DNA of 64,000 bases. Source: Ceratopteris richardii. Taxonomy: Eukaryota; Streptophyta; Polypodiopsida; Polypodiales; Pteridaceae. The notes beneath the pieces were generated by a model. It saw nothing but the letters and a program-made list of their open reading frames with translations. It was not told the DNA's origin and did no database searches. The stretch spans positions 77,539,474 through 77,603,473 of the forward strand of contig CM035416.1 of assembly GCA_020310875.1 (NCBI GenBank), written 5' to 3'. Positions 1-12,320 of this stretch are shown in pieces; position 1 is the first letter of the stretch, and the number at the start of each line of letters is the position of its first letter. The translations under genes were made by a program, and so were the position numbers.

Positions 1-151
1 GGGCACTGACGGCAGCAGCTGCCAAAAAAAGCTGGAAGAAATGCGGCTATCTATTCCTTACATTCCAATTTTCACCCTTCTTTAGCCCTTCTTGAATCTT
101 CATCATCTGCATCGCACCGTACCTGAGGAGTCTTTCACATTTCATAATTAG

Positions 152-152
<1 letters not shown>

Positions 153-198
<46 letters not shown>
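153..198. repeat. (CT)n microsatellite upstream of the RKD gene
   Basis: An uninterrupted CT dinucleotide tract of about 46 bases lies about 155 bases before the proposed start codon of the RWP-RK gene. CT/GA tracts are common in plant promoters and 5' untranslated regions, so it may sit in the leader. The opposite strand reads as Arg-Glu repeats, which is a repeat artefact and not a gene. Confidence 0.9.
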
Positions 199-202
<4 letters not shown>

Positions 203-354
203 GTTACTCTTCGTTTTAAGTTGATTCAAGATGTGTTTTTGACTGCCCCGTCTTCTTTATCCAAGGCGTTGCCTAGATTTACTGTCGGATTCCAGGGCTC
301 GACAGATGGCGTCTCATTAACGAACTCCCTAGCTTAACTAATCATCTGCAAAAG

Positions 355-462
355 ATGGAAGAGGCACTAATAATGAATGATAAGCCTGCTTTCTCTCATC
401 TTGCAGCCCTAGCTGTCTTCATTGGCTCATGCAAAGAAGGTCAGTTTCCATACTATAACTGG

Positions 463-511
<49 letters not shown>

Positions 512-3500
512 ATATATAACATACCGCATTGTCTCTGTGCGCATTCTGTACATACATGCTCGTAACTACTTCTCCATGATTATTGTCAAGGCTTCTCGCT
601 TCCCCATCCTTTCCCCACATGCATCACGCACTTTTAGATTGAGTCTTGATCGAGTCAGATAAAGTTTGCTTCAGTGTATTGGATACATTGCTCGATTAGC
701 TCATCTATGGACAAACATTGTATGTGCAGTGCACATCAAGAGCATCCATGTCTACCGTCATGATGGTGCACTCTTCCAGATCGAGCAAGAATTCCTTTTT
801 CATCCTGGGAACTACGTCTGTCTGAGTGGCCCAGGAGAAGCCCCCGTGTGCTGTGATTTCGGTGCAGGCGATTCCATTTGCCCGCCAGGACCCTCGCTGA
901 AGCAGTTAATGGACTCTCTCAAGAAGCTGCATGAAATTGACGGATGGAAATGCATTGTTGAGTACGCAAGCGATTGCCCTAATGAAACTAACATGGCAGA
1001 GCTCCTGATGCCCTCCAGGTAGGGGCTGCTGAACTCTATGATTCATACTTAGCGCAGCGATCCTGACGATAATGGCGTGCACTATCAATCGCATTGTTCA
1101 GTTTTAGTTACGTCCGTTGTAGTCCTATGCAAACTGATACATAGTTAAAACCCGTCGTCGAGTCGTGATTCAGGAAGGAATAGCAGGAAATCACTTAAAG
1201 TCTCTCGGCGATGGCAGTTTCCACAGTACCTCCATAGATGTGCCACAGTTAACTGTCTCGCGTTTGCAGTTACGAGCAAGATTCAGATTTCTAGGGTTGA
1301 AGCATGCGCATCAGTGCTTCAAAGTGCATTTGTTAATTAAGTCCGAAATTAACTATAAGTTTTCTAGCATATTGCATCAGTTACGGGGAAGGCTGGTACA
1401 TTTCGGGATGCTTGGCCTCGATTGCAGACATTAAGCGCTTGTCTTATTGACTTGTAATGTTTTTGTTGGAATGTGGTGACATTGATACAGCACGATTTGT
1501 TTCAGTGAATTCATAGACATTTTTTTGCCTTGTAGCATAGAGCTGTGGCAGAAAGAGCTTCTGTTATGCTTGATGTTTCCTCCACAGTTCTTATTTCAGG
1601 CATTGAGGCGCACTCTGATTCCCTTCATCACGATGGGAGTAAACTATATCTGTATATACATTTCTGAAATATGATAGATTTGAAGAGTAGGCATCTGTGT
1701 GTGTGTTTGTAGGAATCCCGAGCTAAGCAATCTCCCTTCGCTGGTCCACGACCTCGTATTGGCGGAGGCCACACTGGCCCAAAACTCAGCCATGAACTGT
1801 CAGATGTCATCTTGCAGCACAAATGATTATGAAGCTGACGAACCTGTGATCGGGGGGGACGAGTCTTGCATCAATGGCAATGAGGCCCCACTGAATTACA
1901 CATTCGCAGGCGACTGGAACATCGTGGAAAACCCATGTATACCCGCAGTCGTAGCTGTGGGAATATCGGCACCTGCGTTAAACTCGTCGATCGAGTGCGA
2001 GACTTATGGTTACATCCCCGGTTTGGAGACGCCAGAACGGACGCCAAACACCATGATGGGCAGCGTTGGATTCATCACCAATCAAGGCTTCCAGTGCTCA
2101 CACGTATGGCAGACATGGGGTTCCGATCTGGAACTTGCAAGCCCTCGAGTTCGCAAAAACCTGATCGATTCCAACTCTTGGAGATGCAGCTTTCCAGATA
2201 ATATGGCGATTGTCCAAGGTCCGTTAACTCACTCTATCAGCTAGGCAGCTTCTCCACGAAAAATATTCCTGTGTTACATAGATTAATTGCATAGGTGAGA
2301 AGAATATTCACCAAAAGGCTGCGTACTGGGAGACAAATGATCGTGTAGGCTCTGCCAAATGTGTGGTAGCTAGACCATAGATGCATTGGAATTCTGTTTT
2401 CTGTTTCGCAAAGCTCATGATGCTGATAAAGGTCTATGCATATGATGCAGGCATCATAAATGCTCCTGCTTCTTCTTCTAGTCCAAAAGCCGAAGAAATC
2501 TCCCTATGGAGCCCATCGCTCTTAGACTTGAGCTTGAACCTCCCGGATATCTCCTTGGATCAGCAGAGCGGACCACTTGCGCACATGGAAGCTGCTACTG
2601 ACAACGCGAGCTGCCAACTGAATGGCATTGGCGATGTCGGGAGCTCATCATTCAGTTTACTGGATTCAACTTTGACAGAAATGAACGATCAGCAAGCCAA
2701 CGTGAATGTGGGCGGAATCGATTGCTTCTCCCTCGAGTGCTTTGGGCTCGACAGCTCTGCATGTTGCAGCTTTTATCCAGAATTGCAGTCGCTCGAATCG
2801 CACAACCAGCAATTTTCCTCAGAATCCCTTTGCCTCAATCCAGACGGTTCGAATATGTCAACTAACAGCGGAATCGGCCAAACGCTGCACGGGCTGTCCC
2901 CACTTGATACCTTCTTGGGCCACACAGACAATACTTCCTCGACGTTCTCCTCTGATTCTAATTTCAGTAATGGCCTGCAAGGCATGCCATCGTTTTCATC
3001 CTCCTCTTTCGTTGACATGGGGTACTCATCTACGACAACCACAGGAGGTACTACGACGAGATCAGGCGATGTTCTTTGGAATGGTAGGGAGAATGCACAC
3101 TCCGCCAGGGAGGGAAGGGTCACAAGGAGGAGTGCTGGTCACGGCACTACAGCTACTAGTAGTCTAAGCAGTGGCACACAGAGACAAAGCATGCAGAGAG
3201 GCTCCAGCGAAAGGGTGACCGAGATCACTATACAAGAGCTCTCACAGTACTTCAATATGCCCATTACTCAAGCCTCGAAAGAGCTCAAGGTGGGTCTCAC
3301 TGTCTTGAAGAAGAAATGCAGAGAATTCGGTATTCCACGCTGGCCACACCGCAAGATGAAGAGTTTGGATAGCCTTATCAACAATATACAGGTAAGAGTC
3401 TTCTCATTCATAAAATTTGATATGTTTAATCTGTGGACAGGTAACGTTCAAGAGTATTAAAACCATGCTTACGAGAAGATATGATATTGGAAGTCTTACA

Positions 3501-4952
3501 AGAGAAGCACAGACTAGAAGAATAGGTTTAATATTTAAGATGTAAAATGATCTTTTACAAACCTCAGGCAAAGTAGGCAATGGAAGCAGGTTAATTAATG
3601 ACATGATTTGAGACTGACAAGGTGAAGCGCCAGGATGTTTTATCAGATTTCTTACACAGGATTAAGCACAGGTCGTAGAGAACATTTAATTTTAAGATCC
3701 TGTCATATAGTTTTAATGGTTATAGCGACACTAGGACACTCGTACATCCCAATAACTTGGTAAGTACGGAATATTACTATCATGATTTGAGTTCTGTCCA
3801 TGTTAACGCCCCCATGCCCCCAAGTTGACGCCATAGCTTTTGAAGAACTGTTCTATGTGGAAGATATTGTTAATCTTTTGGAATGTTGTCCTGGCTGTGA
3901 TAGACGACAGTTTGGTGTTTGAGACCCTGTAATACTGCTAAATTGTCCCCTATATCATATCAATTTTTTGCTCTCACACAATGCAGACGCTGACATTCAT
4001 CAGTACAGAATTCCTTTCGGGGAGGCCGCTAGGCCTGTGGTATCCATGTAGATTTCGTTCGAGAAATTAATCCAGTTAAGGATCATTTTGCAACACCATC
4101 TGTTCTAGCGTCACACATTAAGACCAAGCATACACCTTCATTCCCAGATGGTTCCACGCAAAAGGATGAGACAGCTCGTCTCAATCATCAATTCCTACAG
4201 ACATACATTGTACTGTCAACCATAGATATGTATGGATATTGGGTTGAAAGAGAAACCTCTAATCTGAAGCTATCGCTGCATCAGATAAGGATAGTCCAGC
4301 ATGCTCCCATTTTCAATAATTCTACACGCAGAGATTCCATGTCTAATTGGATCTTTTCTATCTGTAGAAACTCACATTACAATCAATCTGCATCCCTCCT
4401 TCGTAGAAACTCACAGTGAGGTCAGTGTTCGGATAAAAATGCTACAGCGTTGCCGAAAGTGAACAAAACTTTCAAATGTATCACATAACCTAATTATTCA
4501 ATAGGGAAATAAGGAAAACCAATCGTTCATGTGTATGTGTGCGCGAGCATGCGGCGCTGTTGTTCTACGCGAAACATTTTTGAACTACTAAAGTTAGAAA
4601 CTGCTTTGAATGCCATGAAGAATCGCATGGATACTGAATTGTCGATCATACCGTTTGTTGTGATGCGTAGGACTTGGCAAGCGAGCATGGAGGGAAGGGA
4701 TCGGCAAGGGTTCTGAATGCAGTCAAGGAACTCGAAGAGCAGAAAAAACTGATGGAGGAGATGCCAGGAATCGAGCTAGCGGAACGCACGAAACGGCTGC
4801 GACAAGCCTGCTTCAAAGCCTCCTACAAGAAACGCCGTCTTTTATCTGCAGCGTCCTCTCAACAACAACATCATCAACACCAGCAAGAGCCTCACCAAAA
4901 TCTGCAGCAGAACCCCCTCCATCAACCTCATCGCAACCATCTCCAACAATAA
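355..4952 (+). CDS. RWP-RK domain transcription factor, RKD type (five coding exons)
   Basis: I model exons 355-439, 730-1018, 1713-2218, 2451-3391 and 4671-4952. All introns are GT-AG, the phases join cleanly, and the total is 2103 nt (700 aa plus stop). The N-terminal part (exon 2, about aa 29-125) has the HVY...EQEFLF pattern I associate with RKD N-termini. Exon 3 and most of exon 4 are Ser/Asn-rich. The RWP-RK domain lies at about aa 548-607, with [26 protein letters not shown] and the signature RWPHRK near aa 590-595. Exon 5 continues as a charged helix ([11 protein letters not shown]) and ends in a Gln/His-rich tail. No PB1 or GAF-like region is seen, which separates it from NIN-like proteins. 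RKD proteins are nuclear regulators of egg-cell and germ-cell identity in plants; that role is by family, not shown here. It is long for an RKD. The exact start and exon 1 are the least certain parts. Confidence 0.85.
463..508. repeat. (CT)n microsatellite in intron 1 of the RKD gene
   Basis: A second pure CT tract of about 46 bases begins some 25 bases after the intron 1 donor site. It is nearly the same length as the tract upstream of the start codon, so the first coding exon is bracketed by two CT tracts. Confidence 0.9.
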
Positions 4953-5157
4953 AAAATTATCCTTAGCATACGAAAATCATAAATCCAGTCTACAAAACCA
5001 TACGAAAGTACCACTAATGTCATCCTGAGTAGTGCATCTCTCTCCGGGCGGTAGGAAGTTTTCCATAAACTACACCAGAGTATCATTTTGCAGCCAAGCC
5101 CGCTGCATTACACATCGACATCATCGCTGTCCAAGAGCACTCGAGGTCGGTTGATAG

Positions 5158-5163
5158 AATAAA
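5158..5163 (+). promoter_or_regulatory. Possible polyadenylation signal of the RKD gene
   Basis: An AATAAA hexamer lies about 205 bases after the RKD stop codon. The distance is reasonable for a plant 3' UTR. Plant poly(A) signals are loose, and another A-rich stretch starts at the stop codon itself, so this is only a candidate. Confidence 0.35.
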
Positions 5164-5199
5164 TATCTTTTTCCCTGGCGTATGCTTGCTCGCTTTTCC

Positions 5200-6640
5200 A
5201 TTTTATTTTCATGAAACCAAATCATCAGACACAACTGGTCAGTTCGGTTTTCTTTCTTAGCCACGAGCTCCTTTACAGATACATCTTATGTGCGTATATA
5301 ATTGCCATCCTTGCGTGAATGTCTGCATATCTTTTTAATAATCCTCACAATCTAGACAAATCAAGGTTACAGACTTAACCTCCTGGAGAAGCACTTACAC
5401 TGGTCCGGTGATCAAATAAAGAATCATCTGCTCGAATAAGGGCTTCATATTTCTCGTCTGTTGTCAAAATAATAGCAATAGTAATTATACCAAACACATC
5501 GAGATTAAGTGTAGAACGTTTATGATCTGTTTCTTGTTGTCTCTCCAATTTCAATTCGTTTGAAGGCCCCGTAACACCCAACGTTTGTTTATTTCAGCAC
5601 TGATTGTAGATATATACACGAACGCCCCTCAAGAGCTCATCCTAATTCTTTTTCGATTTCTCTGTGTGCTCGTCGGCACTGATACTCAGATTTTGCGATC
5701 GCAGTAACTATGAGTTCCAACTCGTAGTGTTTCGTTAACTTATGGCCAAGTCGATGATCGGAAGTGTCTTAAGTCGAAAATATTTCAGCGCACCCCATCG
5801 CTGTGGTTCAGATTCTTTCGACCAAATTCTATAATGTTGCTTCAAATAGGTTTTCGCGAGACATCGCATAGTTCGCGTTGTAGAACTTGATCGCAGATGT
5901 CTGAATCTAGTATTTCCTTTGGCTAAAGGATCGCACCTGCACTAACTGTAATAAGCTTCTAGGATATATCCACATTCTGCTTCTACCACTGTTCTCATTT
6001 GGCCCTTCTTTTCCTTTACTGGGATCTTTTTCTCCACCTGTGTTCTCGATCTATTGTTCTCAACCTTCATTTAACATTCCTTTCTCTATGCCAACATGAT
6101 CATGATCACAGTCACCATCATCATTTTCTTCGTCGTTCTCGTCACCATCATCCTCAGCTGCTGCTGCTGCTTCTTCAAAAACCTTTCTTCATCTGGGATT
6201 AGACGTAGCTGCTCTAGAAAATCTCATGCAGCAGGTACTTAAGGAATATTAGTCATAGTATTCATAAGTTACGAATATATACCTTTTTTGTTTCCCTTCT
6301 ACTACTTGCATATCATAAATAACGTTCTTCTCAGCAATGTATCACTGGCTACTATCCAACTCATCATCGTCTAAGTCGGTTATGATTTCACTGACGCTAC
6401 TACATGCAGAATGTCTTCTTCTTCCATGTTTCCAGTAGGCTAAGTTCAATCAAACGAGATGTAAGTTCAATCAAAGGCAGATAACAGAAGAACTTACGTG
6501 AAAGCACCCATTAAATCAGGACGATCCTATCTGGGTGATTTATATGTGTACGTTGGCAATCACCACAAGCGAATCAGATATTTCGATATTAACTCATTTC
6601 AATTGATTGCTCTTCTAGCTTATGGACTCTACGCACACAT
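5200..6640. other. Intergenic stretch downstream of the RKD gene, no gene seen
   Basis: No reading frame here resembles a known protein. It contains short low-complexity pieces such as a CAT-rich run near 6100-6180. I see no transposon termini. Confidence 0.6.
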
Positions 6641-6683
6641 ATAAACATAAGTACATACATAAACTCAAACATACATACATACA

Positions 6684-6759
6684 TGTATGCATAGATACAT
6701 ACGTGCTTACTTAGATGCTTATGTATGCATAGATACATACGTGCTTACTTAGATGCTTA
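6684..6759. repeat. Perfect 38-bp tandem duplication
   Basis: Two identical 38-base copies (6684-6721 and 6722-6759) stand side by side in a region rich in ATGCATAC-type motifs. Identity of the two copies suggests a recent slippage or duplication event. Confidence 0.85.
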
Positions 6760-7149
6760 GTTGCATACATGCATCTTGGAATATATCCACATGCACATAC
6801 ATGCATATGATATCACATACACAAGTACATACATGTGATATTAGTAAATGCCCCTCGAATGCCGAGTATTTTGTCTCTATGTCATTTTTCTTAACCTTAT
6901 TTTGAAAGTATTCTATTTAGGTTTGTACTTATATTGTTAGTTGCCCTGATTTGTCAGTACCATGAGTATGTGCTCCATTAAATCTTCCATCTGAATCGTT
7001 CTCCTTCACATCCATGATTTCAGTGTGCAAGTGGAATTTTGCTCTAATGATGCAACTTCGAAAACTGCTAATTTTATGGTGCAAGATTGCAAGTACAGAG
7101 TCACAAGCTAGGGCTTAGTCTTGCTAACTCACTACAACACATTGAGGGT

Positions 7150-7400
7150 ATACCGAGGCTGCTACCGAGGAAATAGAACGGGTGTAATTTTCCCACGACG
7201 TCGGTGTTGGGGTCAATATGGGCGTTGGAAAGATAATGCCGGTATAGTCGTAGATATAAACGTCAGTATATGCATCGGTATGAGCGTTGGTATTACCGAC
7301 GCTCATACCGATGCTCATACCGACGAGTTTGCTAGGCGTACCGATGCATATACCGATGACTATATTGGGCATACCGATGCCTATACCGACGACCATATCT
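7150..7400. repeat. Left subterminal repeat array of CACTA-1
   Basis: Degenerate copies of (G/A)CGTCGGTAT and the complement ATACCGA(C/T)GC are repeated many times in both orientations. Around 7281-7310 they form a near-palindrome (GTTGGTATTACCGACGC). In En/Spm elements, subterminal repeats of this kind are binding sites for the TNPA protein; here that role is inferred. Confidence 0.85.
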
Positions 7401-7415
7401 GCAAAAAAAAGAATT

Positions 7416-7484
7416 TTGGGCAGAGTGTGTTGTCTATTGCTACAACATGATGTTGTTTAGCAAAAGACAATACACTCTGCCCAA
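7416..7484. repeat. Near-perfect hairpin at the TNPA-side end of CACTA-1
   Basis: The left arm (TTGGGCAGAGTGTGTTGTC, from 7416) and the right arm (GACAATACACTCTGCCCAA, ending 7484) are complementary apart from one G:T-type position, and a smaller palindrome ACAACATGATGTTGT fills the centre. The same hairpin with a slightly different loop is in CACTA-2 at 18139-18216. It lies about 430 bases beyond the TNPA-like stop codon, so it could be in the transcript's 3' region. Confidence 0.85.
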
Positions 7485-7913
7485 CTCTAAACCGAGTACA
7501 TGTGTTATGTACTCTAATGACAACCAAAACATGATTATATATGAGCAAAAATGAACCATGAATCATCTACAAAAAGTTGTATATTCCATGAATGAAAGAT
7601 GTACAAGAGTGTGACAAAGCACTTCCATATAGGAATCGAATACAAAATTATGGTACATCATTGCCACATAGGAGTGTAATACAAAATTGTGGCAATGTGA
7701 ATAAGCACTTCTATATAAGAATCGAATACAAAATTATAGTAAATCATTGCCACATAGGACTGTAATACAAAATTGTGGCAAAGCATATATGTAAGGGGAT
7801 CAAAATATTTACACCTGCAATCCTGCAACAAAGCATGTGTAAAATGAGACAAATTGACATGACATTTATAAACAACAACTAAAAATACGAAACCAAGCTA
7901 TAAGTTTACCTAA

Positions 7914-8640
7914 TCATAGAATATTCTCCCATGAAATGATTGCACCTTGTCCCTCTAAATCTTGCAACAGTGAAGTCAATCCATGACGATATCTGAAAGA
8001 TTCTTCGGTTCGCGTCGGAGGACGACCCACGGCCAACTCCTATAATAAATATGCAAAATGTTACATGAACATACATGATGTGCTGAACACAAACAAATTG
8101 AATAATTAACATGATACTTACAAATTGGTAGCACATACTGTCGTATCTGCCAGTACCTAAATGTGACGTTCCAACCGTATCCAAACGTGTGGCCACCGCA
8201 TCTCTCTGTTGGCAATATCGATCAGGAGTATGTTGCTGCTCATCGTGAATCGATTCCCACTCTTCAAAATCTAACCACACAAGCTTTGGTAAGCATGCTC
8301 TAAAAGCATCGTGAGCTTCCGACCGTCGATGAGACATCACCTTGCGTGATGTATGTTGAATCCACTCCGAACTCACAATAGAATTCCCAGGTGCTGGCCG
8401 GTACTCTTCATATATCATTTGTGTGATATTGTTTTTAGAATCCCTATCCTGTTCGCTCCATTTTAGCATTACAGAATGCCCAAATTCTATGGAGCAACGT
8501 TGTCGAATTCGCTGACACATTGACTTCCCGGCTGCATCCATGATTGGAGCTCCATTATGTATGTGATATATTTTGGAGTTGTCATGGTCATGCGCTCCCC
8601 AAGGTGTACGTGGAGATCCCATCTGATCCAATGTGAAGAT
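7914..8640 (-). pseudogene. TNPA-like gene of CACTA-1, last two exons
   Basis: The reading frame from about 8640 down to 8122 is open and continues PRTPWGAHDHDN, FGHSVMLKWSEQDRD, WLDFEEWESI and QQHTPDRYCQQRDAVA. A GT-AG intron (8121-8040) joins in phase to a last exon (8039-7914) reading ELAVGRPPTRTEESF and ending at TGA. The homologous exons are present in CACTA-2 (18593-19827), but here the frame is less damaged. The W-x2-EEW...Q...P....Q..AVA pattern is like the Transposase_24 (Ptta/En/Spm) family. The N-terminal part found in CACTA-2, with Thr/Pro-rich repeats, is absent. Instead the frame continues upstream without a stop into minisatellite sequence, so no normal protein is expected. Confidence 0.75.
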
Positions 8641-8652
8641 CCCATCTGATCC

Positions 8653-11600
8653 AATGTGTGTATGCATATGCATTTGTGTATGCATATGCATTTGTGTGTG
8701 TGTGTGTATGTGTGTATGTGTGTATGCATATGCATGTGTGTATGCATATGCATGTGTGTATGCATGTGTGTATGCATGTGTGTATGCATATGCATGCTTG
8801 TATGCATGTGCATGTATGTGTGTATGCATATGCATTTGTGTATGCATATGTATGTGTGTATGTGTGTATGTGTGTATGCATATGCATGTGTGTATGCATA
8901 TGTATGTTTGTATGCATATGATTGTGTGTATGCATGTGTGTATGCATATGCATGCATGTGTGTATGCATATGCATGTATGTGTGTATGCATATGCATGCT
9001 TGTTTGTATGCATATGCATGCTTGTTTGTATGCATATGCATGTGTGTATGCATATGCATTTGTGTGTATGTGTGTATGTGTGTATGTGTGTATGTGTGTA
9101 TGCACATGCATGTGTATGCATGTGTGTATCCATATGCATGCTTGTATGGATATGCATGTATGTGTGTATGCATATGCATGCTTGTTTGTATGCATATGCA
9201 TTGTGTATTCATATGCATTGTGTATGCATATGCATTGTGTATGCATATGCATTGTGTATGCATATGCATTGTGTATGCATATGCATTTGTGTGTATGCAT
9301 ATGCGTTTGTGTATGCATATGTATGTGTGTATGCATATACATATGCATTGTGTATGTGTGTATGTGTGTATGCATATGCATGTGTGTATGGCATATGCAT
9401 GTGTGTATGCATATGCATTTGTGTATGCATATGCATTTGTGTGTGTGTGTATGTGTGTATGCATATGCATGTGTGTATGCATATGCATGCTTGTATGCAT
9501 ATGCATGCTTGTATGCATATGCATGTATGTGTGTGTGTGTGTATGTGTGCATTTGTGTGTGTGTGTGTGTATGCATATGCATGTGTGTATGCATATGCAT
9601 GCTTGTATGCATATGCATGCTTGTATGCATATGCATGCTTGTATGCATATGCATGCTTGTATGCATATGCATGCTTGTATGCATATGCATGCTTGTATGC
9701 ATATGCATGCTTGTATGCATATGCATGCTTGTATGCATATGCATGTATGTATGTATGCTTATGCATGTGTGTATGCATATGCATGCTTGTATGCATATGC
9801 ATGTATGTGTGTATGCATATGCATGCTTGTTTGTATGCATATGTGTTGTGTATGCATATGCATTTGTGTGTATGCATATGCATTTGTGTGTATGCATATG
9901 CATTTGTGTATGCATATGCATTTGTGTATGCATATGCATTGTGTATGTGTGTATGCATATGCATGTGTATGGCATATGCATGTGTGTATGCATGTGTGTA
10001 TGCATATGCATTTGTGTATGCATATGCATTTGTGTATGCATATGCATTTGTGTGTGTGTGTATGCATATGCATTTGTGTGTGTGTATGTGTGTATGCATA
10101 TGCATTTGTGTGTATGCATATGCATGCTTGTATGCATATGCATGTATGTGTGTATGCATATGCATGTATGTTTGCATGCATATGCATTTGTGTGTATGCA
10201 TATGCATTGTGTGTGCATATGCATTTGTGTGTATGCATATGCATTTGTGTGTGTGTGTGTGTGTATGTGTGTATGTGTGTATGCATATGCATTTGTGTAT
10301 GCATATGCATTTGTGTATGCATATGCATTTGTGTATGCATATGCATTTGTGTATGCATATGCATTTCTGTATGCATATGCATTTGTGTGTGTGTGTATGT
10401 GTGTATGCATATGCATGCTTGTATGCATATGCATGTATGTGTGTATGCATATGCATGTGTGTATGCATATGCATGTGTATGCATATGCATGTGTGTATGC
10501 ATATGCATGCTTGTATGCATATGCATGTATGTGTGTATGCATATGCATGTATGTTTGTATGCATATGCATTTGTGTGTATGCATATACATTGTGTATGCA
10601 TATGCATGTATGTTTGTATGCATATGCATTTGTGTGTATGCATATACATTGTGTATGCATATGCATTTGTGTGTATGTGTGTATGTGTGTATGTGTGTAT
10701 GTGTGTATGCATATGCATGTGTGTATGCATATGCATGCTTGTATGCATATGCATGCTTGTATGCATATGCATGTGTGTATGCATATGCATGCTTGTATGC
10801 ATATGCATGTGTGTATGCATATGCATGTGTGTATGCATATGCATTTGTGTGTATGTGTGAATGTGTGTATGCATATGCATTTGTGTGTATGCATATGCAT
10901 TTGTGTGTATGCATATGCATTTGTGTATGCATATGCATTTGTGTATGCATATGCATTTGTGTGTGTGTGTATGTGTGTATGCATATGCATGTGTGTATGC
11001 ATATGCATTTGTGTGTATGTGTGTATGTGTGTATGTGTGTATTTGTGTATGCATATGCATTTCTGTGTGTGTGTGTGTATGTGTGTATGCATATGCATGC
11101 TTGTATGCATATGCATGTATGTGTGTGTGTGTATATGTGTGCATGTGTGTGTGTATGTGTGTATGCATATGCATGCTTGTATGCATATGCATGTATGTAT
11201 GTATGCATATGCATGTGTGTATGCATATGCATGCTTGTATGCATATGCATGCTTGTATGCATATGCATGCTTGTATGCATATGCATGCTTGTATGCATAT
11301 GCATGCTTGTATGCATATGCATGTATGTGTGTATGCATATGCATGTATGTGTGTATGCATATGCATGCTTGTGTGTATGCATATGCATGCTTGTTTGTAT
11401 GCATATGCATGCTTGTTTGTATGCATATGCATGCTTGTTTGTATGCATATGCATGCTTGTTTGTATGCATATGCATGCTTGTTTGTATGCATATGAATTG
11501 TGTATGCATATGTATTGTGTGTATGCATATGCATTTGTCTATGCATATGTATGTGTATATGCATATGCATATTCATTGTGTATGTGTGTATGTGTGTATG

Positions 11601-12090
11601 CATATGCATGTGTGTATGGCATATGCATGTGTGTATGCATGTGTGTATGCATATGCATGTGTGTATGCATATGCATTTGTGTATGCATATGCATTTGTGT
11701 ATGCATATGCATTTGTGTATGCATATGCATTTGTGTATCCATATGCATTTGTGTATGCATATGCATTTGTGTATGCATATGCATTTGTGTATGCATATGC
11801 ATTTGTGTATGCATATGCATTTGTGTATGCATATGCATTTGTGTATGCATATGCATTTGTGTATGCATATGCATTTGTGTATGCATGTGTGTATGCATGT
11901 GTGTATGCATGTGTGTATGCATGTGTGTATGCATATGCATGTGTGTATGCATATGCATGTGTGTATGCATATGCATTTGTGTGTATGCATATGCATTTTG
12001 TGTATGCATATGCATGCTTGTATGTGTGTATGCATGTGTATGTGTGTATGCTTGTGTATGCATATGCATGCTTGTGTGTGTGTATATGTA
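8653..12090. repeat. 3.4 kb TG/ATGCAT minisatellite inside CACTA-1
   Basis: The whole stretch is built from short units of the type TGTGTATGCATATGCA, with variants ending TTTG, TGCTTG and TGTATG. The core TGCATATGCA is a perfect palindrome and the spacer is alternating purine-pyrimidine. No unit contains a stop codon in most phases, so long frames exist on both strands; they encode only His/Tyr/Thr/Ala or Cys/Val/Met repeats and are artefacts. Two direct copies of a 23-base non-repeat segment (about 8610-8660) mark the boundary with the TNPA-like exon. Confidence 0.95.
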
Positions 12091-12095
12091 TCTCT

Positions 12096-12282
<187 letters not shown>

Positions 12283-12320
12283 CGAAAACAAAACAATCAC
12301 TTACATTGATGTAATTGTTT

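Noticed and set aside
47..229. Minus-strand frame of Arg-Glu repeats
   Set aside because: It is the CT tract read backwards; no other coding sense.
2773..3167. Alternative frames inside RKD exon 4
   Set aside because: They overlap the exon that carries the RWP-RK domain and have no recognisable content.
5999..6202. His-rich small plus-strand frame
   Set aside because: Low-complexity CAT repeats; no splice or promoter evidence.
8653..12090. Regularly spaced repeats that could suggest a CRISPR array
   Set aside because: Spacers are not unique, units are short and variable, and the host is a plant.
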